Below, piece after piece: positions 55,656-62,679 of a stretch of 64,000 bases of DNA. The DNA comes from Microbacterium sp. ABRD28. GTDB taxonomy: Bacteria; Actinomycetota; Actinomycetes; Actinomycetales; Microbacteriaceae. The stretch's first letter is position 1. Each line of letters opens with the position of its first letter. The DNA is taken from contig NZ_CP031015.1 of assembly GCF_003850245.1 (NCBI RefSeq), positions 744,001-808,000 of the forward strand, given 5' to 3'. The position numbers and the translations under genes were made by a program. Under the pieces are notes generated by a model that saw nothing but the letters and a program-made list of their open reading frames with translations, did not search any database and was not told the DNA's origin.

Positions 55656-55777
55656 GGTGGGCTGTGTCTACCTTTATCTCGACCGGCCCGGTTACAGTGG
55701 TCGCGACCGGACCCACGTTCGACGGCGCTGGAGCCGCCTGACGGTGGGGGAGTGCTGCACCACAGTGAGGAGCAAGG

Positions 55778-57133
55778 ATGCCGGGAAACATGACTCCGTC
55801 CGAGTTGGCGGCGGCCATCGCGGCCGGTGAGATCGACACGGTCATCGTCGGTTTCGCCGATGCCCAGGGGCGCCTGGTCGGCAAGCGGGTATCGGCACGG
55901 CTGTTTCAGGAGGAGGTGCTGCACCACGGCGCCGAAGCGTGCAACTACCTCCTCTCGGTCGACGTCGACATGAACACCGTCGACGGCTACACGATGGCCA
56001 GCTGGGAGACCGGCTACGGCGACATGATGCTGCTGCCCGATGTCGAGACCCTGCGCCGCATCCCCTGGCAGCCGGGCACCGCGCTGGTCATGGCCGACCT
56101 CGGGTGGGAGGGCGGCGAGCCTGTCGCGCAGTCGCCCCGAGCCATTCTGCAGGCGCAGCGCGCCCGCCTCGCCGAGCGCGGGCTCGTCGGCTACAGCGGC
56201 ACGGAGCTGGAGTTCATGGTCTTCGACGAGAGCTACCGCTCCGCGTGGGCCAAGGGGTATCGCGACCTCACGCCCTCCACCGACTACAACGTCGACTACG
56301 ACATCCTCGCCTCCACCCGATTGGAGCCGCTGCTGCGCGACATCCGGCTCGGAATGGACGGGGCGGGCATGTACTGCGAGGGCGTGAAGGGCGAATGCAA
56401 CCTCGGGCAGCAGGAGATCGCGTTCCGCTTCGCCGAGGTGCTCGAGACCGCCGACCAGCACACCATCTACAAGACGGGTGCGAAGCAGATCGCCGACCAG
56501 CACGGCAAGGCGATCACCTTCATGGCGAAGTTCAACGAGCGCGAGGGCAACAGCTGCCACATCCACCTTTCGGTGCGCTCGGAGGCGGGGGAGCCGGTGA
56601 TGTCCGGCGACGGCCCTCACGGGTTCAGTCCGCTGATGCAGTCGTGGATCGCCGGGATCCTCGCGACGCTCCGCGAGTTCACCCTGCTCTACGCCCCGAC
56701 CATCAACTCGTACAAGCGCTTCGCCAAAGGCAGCTTCGCGCCGACCGGCATCGCGTGGGGGGTGGACAACCGCACCTGCGCGCTCCGCGTGGTCGGGCAC
56801 GGCTCGTCGCTGCGCGTGGAGAACCGGGTGCCCGGCGGCGACGTGAACCCCTATATGGCGATCTCTGCGATCATCGCCGGCGGCCTCCACGGGCTCGAGC
56901 ACGAGCTGCCGCTTCCCGACCCGCTGCGCGGCAACGCCTACGCCGCCGGCGTCGACCATCTGCCGACGACCCTCAGCGAGGCGGCGCGGCTCTTCGACGA
57001 GTCCGCGATCGCGCGGGCGGCGTTCGGCGACGAGGTCGTCGAGCACTACCTCAATCAGGCGCGCATCGAGGTCGAGGCCTACGACGCCGCCGTGACCGAC
57101 TGGGAGCGGGTGCGTGGTTTCGAGCGGCTCTGA
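55778..57133 (+). CDS. Glutamine-synthetase-like gamma-glutamyl-amine ligase
   Basis: A 451-residue protein of the glutamine synthetase superfamily. The N-terminal beta-grasp part is present (IVGFADAQGRLVGKRV). Catalytic-domain blocks are GTELEFMVFDESY, KGECNLGQQEI, NSCHIHLSVR, KRFAKGSFAPTGIAWG and RVENRVPGGDVNPY. The gene lies with a gamma-glutamyl hydrolase and an aldehyde dehydrogenase, so it most likely joins glutamate to an amine (PuuA or GlnA4 type) and not ammonia. GAGGAG lies before the ATG. The nearby permease points to ethanolamine. Confidence 0.88.
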   Translation: MPGNMTPSELAAAIAAGEIDTVIVGFADAQGRLVGKRVSARLFQEEVLHHGAEACNYLLSVDVDMNTVDGYTMASWETGYGDMMLLPDVETLRRIPWQPGTALVMADLGWEGGEPVAQSPRAILQAQRARLAERGLVGYSGTELEFMVFDESYRSAWAKGYRDLTPSTDYNVDYDILASTRLEPLLRDIRLGMDGAGMYCEGVKGECNLGQQEIAFRFAEVLETADQHTIYKTGAKQIADQHGKAITFMAKFNEREGNSCHIHLSVRSEAGEPVMSGDGPHGFSPLMQSWIAGILATLREFTLLYAPTINSYKRFAKGSFAPTGIAWGVDNRTCALRVVGHGSSLRVENRVPGGDVNPYMAISAIIAGGLHGLEHELPLPDPLRGNAYAAGVDHLPTTLSEAARLFDESAIARAAFGDEVVEHYLNQARIEVEAYDAAVTDWERVRGFERL

Positions 57134-57914
57134 CGACACCGGCGGCGGCGCGCGGACGAGGCGGCCCGTCATCGGCCTCACCACCTACCTCGAGCAGGCC
57201 GCCCAGGGGGTGTGGGATGTGCGCGCCGCCTTCCTCCCCGAGGTGTACTTCGACGCCGTGACCGCCTCCGGTGGGATCGCGGTGCTCCTTCCCCCGCAGT
57301 CGGCGCCCGACGACGCCGCGCCCGCGGTGCTCGACGGACTCGACGGGCTGATCCTCACCGGCGGGGTCGACGTGCAGCCCGAGCTGTACGGCGCGCCGCG
57401 GCATCCGCTCACCGACCCGGCCCGCGCCGACCGCGACGCCTGGGAGCTGGCGCTGTTCGCGGGGGCGGAAGAGAGGCGGATGCCGGTGCTGGCGATCTGT
57501 CGCGGGATGCAGGTGGTCAACGTCGCGCGCGGCGGCAGCCTGCATCAGCACCTCCCCGATGTGCTCGGCACCGAGAAGTACCGCCTCGGCAACGGAGTCT
57601 TCGCGACCAACCCGGCCGAGGTCGAGGCCGGCTCGCGGCTCGCGGAGCTCGTCGGGGCCGGCACGCAGGAGGTGCACAGCTACCACCACCAGGGCATCGA
57701 TCGCCTCGGCGACGGGCTCGCCGTCACCGCGCGGACCGACGACGGGCTGGTCTACGCCGTCGAGGGCACCGGCGACGGGTACCTGCTCGGCGTGCAGTGG
57801 CATCCCGAACAGAACCTCGATGACCGCCGGCTCTTCGCCGGACTCGTGCGCGAGGCAGCCGACTACCGCGCGCGCTCGCGCGCTTCGCACCCCGAGCAGG
57901 AGGTGTCCGCATGA
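57114..57914 (+). CDS. Gamma-glutamyl-gamma-aminobutyrate hydrolase family protein (PuuD type)
   Basis: A 266-residue class I glutamine-amidotransferase-like hydrolase. It has RPVIGLTTYLEQA at the N-terminus, LILTGGVDVQP, the nucleophile Cys in AICRGMQVVNVARGG and the catalytic His in VQWHPEQ. It should release glutamate from the oxidised gamma-glutamyl product. The GTG start lies 20 nt inside the ligase gene, and the stop overlaps the aldehyde dehydrogenase start. Confidence 0.93.
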   Translation: MVSSGSDDTGGGARTRRPVIGLTTYLEQAAQGVWDVRAAFLPEVYFDAVTASGGIAVLLPPQSAPDDAAPAVLDGLDGLILTGGVDVQPELYGAPRHPLTDPARADRDAWELALFAGAEERRMPVLAICRGMQVVNVARGGSLHQHLPDVLGTEKYRLGNGVFATNPAEVEAGSRLAELVGAGTQEVHSYHHQGIDRLGDGLAVTARTDDGLVYAVEGTGDGYLLGVQWHPEQNLDDRRLFAGLVREAADYRARSRASHPEQEVSA

Positions 57915-59269
57915 GCGACACGATCACCCTCGTCAACCCCGCCACCGGACGGGCGTTCCACGAGATCCCGCGCGCCGGTCTCGCCGAGGTCGACGCCGCG
58001 ATCGCGAGTGCCGTGGTGGCGCAGCGGGCCTGGGCAGCGCTCGCCCCCGGTGCCCGAGCCGACGCCCTCCGCGCCTTCGCGCGCGTGGTCGAGGCCCACG
58101 TCGACGAGCTCGCCGCTCTCGAGGTCGAGAACTCCGGCCACCCGATCGGGTCGGCGAGGTGGGAGGCCTCGCACGTCGCGCAGGTGCTGAACTACTACGC
58201 CGCCTCGCCCGAGCGCCTGATCGGCCAGCAGATCCCCGTCGCCGGGGGACTGGATGTCACCTTCCACGAGCCCTACGGCGTGGTGGGAATCATCGTGCCG
58301 TGGAACTTCCCGATGACGATCGCCTCGTGGGGGTTCGCGCCCGCGCTCGCCGCCGGCAACGCGGTGGTGCTGAAGCCGGCCGAGCTGACGCCGCTCACCG
58401 CCATCCGTCTCGGTGAGCTCGCCCTCGACGCCGGCCTTCCCGACGGGCTCTTCCAGGTCGTCACCGGATCGGGCTCCGTCGTCGGACAGCGGTTCGTCAG
58501 CCACCCCGACGTCCGCAAGGTCGTCTTCACGGGGTCCACCGAGGTGGGGACGGATGTCGCGGCGGGCTGTGCCCGCATGCTGAAGCCGGTGACGCTCGAG
58601 CTCGGCGGCAAGTCGGCCAACATCGTCTTCGCCGACGCCGACCTCGAACGCGCCGCCGCGAGTGCACCCGGATCGGTCTTCGACAACGCCGGGCAGGACT
58701 GCTGCGCCCGCAGCCGCCTCCTCGTCGAACGCTCGGTCTACGACCGGTTCCTCGCGCTTCTCGAGCCTGCCGTCCAGGCGTGGCGGGTCGGCGACCCCGC
58801 ATCGCCCGACACCGACATGGGCCCCCTCATCTCGGCCGCGCACCGTGACACGGTCGCCGGGTTTCTCGACGGCGCCGACGTCGCCTTCCGCGGGGCGGCG
58901 CCGGGTGGCGAGGGGTTCTGGTTCGCGCCCACGGTGGTGCTCGCCTCCCCCGGCGACCGGATCGCGCAGGAGGAGGTCTTCGGACCCGTCGTCGCGGTGC
59001 TGCCGTTCGACGACGAGGCCGACGCGATCCGTCTTGCCAACGACACGATCTACGGCCTCGCCGGGTCGCTGTGGACCGAGAACCTCGGCCGCGCCGTCCG
59101 CGTCGCCCGGGGGGTGAAGAGCGGCGTGCTGTCGGTGAACTCGCACTCCTCGGTGCGGTACGCCACCCCGTTCGGCGGGATGAAGGCCTCCGGCCTCGGG
59201 CGCGAGCTCGGGCCCGACGCCGCCGAGCATTTCACCGAGACCAAGAACGTCTTCTTCGCCACCGACTGA
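57911..59269 (+). CDS. NAD(P)-dependent aldehyde dehydrogenase
   Basis: A 452-residue enzyme with PWNFPMTIASWGFAPALAAGN, the cofactor motif FTGSTEVG, the general base in ELGGKSANIVF and the catalytic Cys in GQDCCARSRLLVERS. By position it oxidises a gamma-glutamyl aldehyde to the acid, as PuuC does in E. coli. It overlaps the hydrolase by 4 nt and precedes the SDR by 27 nt. Confidence 0.93.
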   Translation: MSDTITLVNPATGRAFHEIPRAGLAEVDAAIASAVVAQRAWAALAPGARADALRAFARVVEAHVDELAALEVENSGHPIGSARWEASHVAQVLNYYAASPERLIGQQIPVAGGLDVTFHEPYGVVGIIVPWNFPMTIASWGFAPALAAGNAVVLKPAELTPLTAIRLGELALDAGLPDGLFQVVTGSGSVVGQRFVSHPDVRKVVFTGSTEVGTDVAAGCARMLKPVTLELGGKSANIVFADADLERAAASAPGSVFDNAGQDCCARSRLLVERSVYDRFLALLEPAVQAWRVGDPASPDTDMGPLISAAHRDTVAGFLDGADVAFRGAAPGGEGFWFAPTVVLASPGDRIAQEEVFGPVVAVLPFDDEADAIRLANDTIYGLAGSLWTENLGRAVRVARGVKSGVLSVNSHSSVRYATPFGGMKASGLGRELGPDAAEHFTETKNVFFATD

Positions 59270-59296
59270 CCCGCACGACCCGAACAGGAAACACCC

Positions 59297-60070
59297 ATGG
59301 ACCTCACCCAACGCCTCGCCGACCGGGTCGCCATCGTCACCGGTGGTGCGAGCGGCATCGGCCTCGCCACCGCCCGCCGCTTCGCCGCCGAAGGCGCCCG
59401 CGTCGTGATCGCCGACGTCGACCCCGCGTCGGGCGAGCGGGCGGCCGCCGAGGTGGACGGGCTCTTCCGTCCGGTCGACGTCGCCGACGAGGCATCCGTC
59501 AATCAGCTCTTCGACTCGGTCGCGGGCGATCTCGGGCGCCTCGACATCGCCTTCAACAACGCCGGCATCTCGCCCGCCGACGACGACTCAATCGAGACGA
59601 CGGAGCTCCCCGCGTGGGACCGGGTGCAGGACGTCAACCTCAAGAGCGTGTATCTGTGCTCGCGCGCGGCGCTGCGCCACATGGTGCCGGCGGGGCGCGG
59701 ATCGATCATCAACACCGCGTCGTTCGTGGCGCTGCTGGGATCGGCGACCTCGCAGATCTCGTACACGGCCTCGAAGGGCGGGGTGCTCGCGATGACGCGC
59801 GAGCTCGGAGTGCAGTTCGCACGGCAGGGCATCCGCGTGAACGCCCTCTGCCCGGGGCCGGTGAACACACCGCTCCTGCGCGAGCTCTTCGCGAAAGACC
59901 CCGAGCGTGCACAGCGTCGCCTCATCCACGTGCCGATGGGCCGGTTCGCCGAGCCCGAGGAGATGGCCGCGGCGGTGGCCTTCCTCGCCTCCGACGACGC
60001 CTCGTTCATCACCGCCACCGCGTTCGTCGTCGACGGCGGCATCACCAACGCGTATGTCACCCCCCTGTAG
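59297..60070 (+). CDS. Short-chain dehydrogenase/reductase
   Basis: A 257-residue Rossmann enzyme with the cofactor motif VTGGASGIGLATARRF, NNAG (AFNNAGISPADD), the catalytic Ser and Tyr-x3-Lys (SYTASKGG) and a C-terminal VVDGGITN. In this operon it may oxidise the hydroxyl of a gamma-glutamyl amino alcohol, where the E. coli Puu pathway uses an FAD amine oxidase. Good SD (ACAGGAAACA) before the ATG. Confidence 0.92.
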   Translation: MDLTQRLADRVAIVTGGASGIGLATARRFAAEGARVVIADVDPASGERAAAEVDGLFRPVDVADEASVNQLFDSVAGDLGRLDIAFNNAGISPADDDSIETTELPAWDRVQDVNLKSVYLCSRAALRHMVPAGRGSIINTASFVALLGSATSQISYTASKGGVLAMTRELGVQFARQGIRVNALCPGPVNTPLLRELFAKDPERAQRRLIHVPMGRFAEPEEMAAAVAFLASDDASFITATAFVVDGGITNAYVTPL

Positions 60071-60796
60071 GTGAGTGCCGTGTCCGTCGAGGTGCCCCTC
60101 CCCGCTGTGCGGCGCGCGGTCTACCGGCCGGTGCGCGGGGGGAACGCCCTCGAAGACACGATCGCGCGGCTCATCCAGACCGTGCGGCTCGGCGTCGTCG
60201 CGCCGGGGGAGTCGCTGCCGCCCGAGCGCGAGCTCGCCGGGCTCTACGGGGTCAGCCGCGACACCGTGCGCGAGGCGATCCGCGAGCTCGCCGACACCGG
60301 ATATCTCGTGCGGAGGCGCGGCCGGTACGGCGGCACGTTCGTCGCCGACCCGCTTCCGCAGCCGGCGTCGGTCGCGGTGAGCGCGACCGAGCTCGAAGAC
60401 GTGCTGGGCCTTCGACGGGTGCTCGAAGCGGGTGCGGCGCGCACCGCCGCCGGGCGCACCCTCGACCCGGAGGCACGCGCCGAGCTGTGGGCCCGGCACG
60501 AGGAGGCCGCGCTCGTCGGCACCGGCGACTACCGCCGGCTCGACACGCTGCTGCACCTGACGATCGCCGAGCTCGCCGCCGTGCCCTCGCTCGTCGCCCT
60601 CATCGCCGAGAACCGGGCGCAGGTCAACGTCTGGCTCGACGCGTTTCCGCTCCTTCCCCGCAACATCGAGCACTCCAACGCCCAGCACGAGGCGATCGTC
60701 ACCGCGATCCTGGCCGGGCGAGCGGATGCCGCCGAGGCGGCCGTCCTCGAACACCTCGCCGGGTCGGAGGCACTCCTTCGCGGGTTCCTCGGCTGA
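60071..60796 (+). CDS. FadR/GntR-family regulator (FCD type)
   Basis: A 241-residue regulator. The GntR winged helix covers about 20-85 (EDTIARLIQTVRLGVVAPGESLPPERELAGLYGVSRDTVREAI, here read across). The C-terminal FCD domain starts near EDVLGLRRVLEAGAA and carries the metal-binding His residues (LLHLTIAEL, NAQHEAIVTAI). It starts directly after the SDR stop, closes the operon, and probably senses a pathway intermediate. Confidence 0.92.
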   Translation: MSAVSVEVPLPAVRRAVYRPVRGGNALEDTIARLIQTVRLGVVAPGESLPPERELAGLYGVSRDTVREAIRELADTGYLVRRRGRYGGTFVADPLPQPASVAVSATELEDVLGLRRVLEAGAARTAAGRTLDPEARAELWARHEEAALVGTGDYRRLDTLLHLTIAELAAVPSLVALIAENRAQVNVWLDAFPLLPRNIEHSNAQHEAIVTAILAGRADAAEAAVLEHLAGSEALLRGFLG

Positions 60797-60808
60797 GGGC
60801 TCTGCGTT

Positions 60809-61759
60809 CTACGGCAGTGCGCGTGCGACGTCGTGGATCGCTGCGGCCGAGCGGTGGAACAGCTCCAGTTCGTGGTCGGAGAAGGTCGTCTCACGCACCG
60901 GTGTCGCGCCGGACGCGCTGACGATCGAGGGGACAGAGAGGGCGACCCCGTCGACCCCGTGGAAGTCGCGCAGCACCGTCGAGACCGGCATCACCGCGTG
61001 CTCATCACCGAGGACCGCCTCGATGATGCGGGCACTGGAGAGGCCGATGGCGTAGTTCGTCGCGCCCTTCCCCTGGATGACCTTGTATGCGGCATCCCTC
61101 ACGTCCACCGCGATCTCGTCGAGCTCGGTCTGCGTCATCGGCGGATGACCCGCGGCCTGCCACTCGCGGATCGGCACGGTGCCGATCGTCGCGCGCGACC
61201 ACAGCGGGAACTCGGTGTCGCCGTGCTCGCCGACGATGTAGGCATGCACGCTCGACGTCGACACCCCCGCGCGCTGCGCGAGCTTCCACCGCAGCCGCGA
61301 GGTGTCGAGCACCGTGCCCGAGGCGAAGATGCGCTCGGGTGGAAGCCCGGTCTCCTGCTGCGCGCGGACGGTCAGCACGTCGCAGGGGTTCGTGACGATG
61401 ACGTAGATGGCGTTCGGGGCGACCTCGAGGAGGTCGGGGAGCATGCGCTGGAGGATGCCGGCGTTCACGCCCGCGAGGTCGATGCGCGTCTGGCCGGGGT
61501 CCTGCTTGGCGCCGGCGGTGATGACGATGACGTGCGACCCCTCGGCGACCGAGATGTCGCTGCCGCCCGTGATGTCGCTCCGCCCGGTGAACTGCGTGCC
61601 GTGGGCGAGGTCGAGCACTTCGGCGTCGACCTTCGCGGTGGCGATGTCGTAGAGGGCGACGTGGCGGGCCGAGCCCCGGATCAGTGCGGCGTAGGCGGTG
61701 CTCGCCCCGACGCTTCCCGCGCCGACGATGGTGACCTTGGAGTTCTCGATGACCGCCAT
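60809..61759 (-). CDS. ldh: L-lactate dehydrogenase
   Basis: A 316-residue NAD-dependent enzyme interconverting pyruvate and L-lactate. Typical motifs are VTIVGAGSVGASTAYA, the catalytic His in VGEHGDTEFPLWS, VTNPCDVLTVRAQQETG and ASGTVLDTSRLR. GAKQDPGQTRIDL carries the active-site loop Arg. The ATG at 61759 has only a weak SD; an open frame continues upstream without support. It is convergent with the FadR-type gene (12 nt apart). Confidence 0.95.
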   Translation of the reverse strand: MAVIENSKVTIVGAGSVGASTAYAALIRGSARHVALYDIATAKVDAEVLDLAHGTQFTGRSDITGGSDISVAEGSHVIVITAGAKQDPGQTRIDLAGVNAGILQRMLPDLLEVAPNAIYVIVTNPCDVLTVRAQQETGLPPERIFASGTVLDTSRLRWKLAQRAGVSTSSVHAYIVGEHGDTEFPLWSRATIGTVPIREWQAAGHPPMTQTELDEIAVDVRDAAYKVIQGKGATNYAIGLSSARIIEAVLGDEHAVMPVSTVLRDFHGVDGVALSVPSIVSASGATPVRETTFSDHELELFHRSAAAIHDVARALP

Positions 61760-61885
61760 GCGCTCAGTCTCCCAGCCGGCCGTGCGCGGGTGTGGCCCGA
61801 TCTCTCGTCGCCGAGCGAGCGGCGCGGCCGTGGCGGTGCGCCGGTCCGTGGCATCCATCCTCACCGCCCTTCCGGCGTCTGCACT

Positions 61886-61942
61886 TCTCCCGTCAGCTTT
61901 CGCCCCTCCCTCGGCTCTCCGAGGGCAGAAGCTGCCGGGAGA
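61886..61942. repeat. Solitary copy of the 57-bp palindrome
   Basis: TCTCCCGTCAGCTT pairs with AAGCTGCCGGGAGA (one mismatch), and an inner CCCTCGG/CCGAGGG stem closes a CTCT loop. It has the same 57-bp length and the same CCCGTCA...TTTCGCCCCT...GGCAGAAG words as the array at 45.5 kb. It lies in the 240-bp gap between ldh and tRNA-Ser. Confidence 0.85.
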
Positions 61943-61999
61943 GGGAGGGTCGGATGCCGCGATTCGCGACCGACCGCGGCGTGTCGTAGACTCTTCGGC

Positions 62000-62090
62000 G
62001 GTGACGTGTCCGAGCGGCCGAAGGTGCAACTCTCGAAAAGTTGTGTAGGGTAACCCCCTACCGTGGGTTCAAATCCCACCGTCACCGCCA
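62000..62090 (+). tRNA. tRNA-Ser (CGA)
   Basis: A 91-nt class II tRNA with a long variable arm. The acceptor pairs GGTGACG with CGTCACC, the anticodon stem CAACT/AGTTG holds CTCGAAA with anticodon CGA, and the T loop is GTTCAAAT. The CCA end is encoded (62088-62090). Confidence 0.96.
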
Positions 62091-62093
62091 GAG

Positions 62094-62123
62094 AACCCCC
62101 GTTTATCGGGGGTTTTCCTTTTT
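62094..62123 (+). terminator. Rho-independent terminator of tRNA-Ser
   Basis: AACCCCCG and CGGGGGTT form an 8-bp stem with a TTTAT loop, followed by TTCCTTTTT. Confidence 0.9.
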
Positions 62124-62409
62124 CGCTTGGGGCTCGTGCGAAGGAGTCGGGAAAGACTGAGGGCGGAACGCCCGGTTCAGCCTGGTCGGCAGTCTCGGAC
62201 GCCACCGATGTCGAGCGCTTCGCCATCGCCGGGATCCGCGGAACTGCGCCGAACGGGTGGAGACTTCGGTGGAGCAGCCGCCATCCCGAAGTTCGACGCC
62301 CGCCCACCACCGAGTCCTACGGTGGGTGTCTCGCCCATCGTAGGGTGGTCCACTCGATGCAGGGTCGAGCCGACGTTCGCGCAGTCCCGGGGGACGCAGC
62401 CTCCTCCCG

Positions 62410-62650
62410 ATGCCAGCCCGCCCCGCGAACAGGGATCGCGCGGAGAATCGCATCGAAGCGTTCGGCAACTGCCTACGTACCGGGATCATCGGATACTCGA
62501 TGAACCTCCGAATCAGTCCCGTGCCGAGATCGCCGCCGCTCTCGGGGTGCCCTCGCCGACCGTCTTCAACGCGTTGGAGAAACTGTTGGATGCTGGGCTG
62601 CAGCGTGACGCTACAAGGCGCCTCAGTCCGGCTACCGACAATCCCGCCCG
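62410..62650 (+). pseudogene. Broken winged-helix (HTH) regulator gene
   Basis: One frame from ATG 62410 reads RAENRIEAFGNCLRTGII. A second frame then continues with LDEPPNQSRAEIAAALGVP, SPTVFNALEKLLDAGL, the recognition part of an ArsR-like winged helix. A one-base loss near 62484-62495 explains the switch. The 3' end is also lost where the gene meets a 16-G run. The region 62124-62409 before it shows no gene, only an 11-bp hairpin (62316-62344). Confidence 0.6.
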
Positions 62651-62653
62651 GCC

Positions 62654-62669
62654 GGGGGGGGGGGGGGGG
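62654..62669. repeat. Run of 16 G
   Basis: A homopolymer of 16 G sits between the broken HTH gene and the stop of the next gene. It may be a phase-variable tract, a recombination scar or an assembly artefact. Confidence 0.8.
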
Positions 62670-62679
62670 CTTGAGCGCT

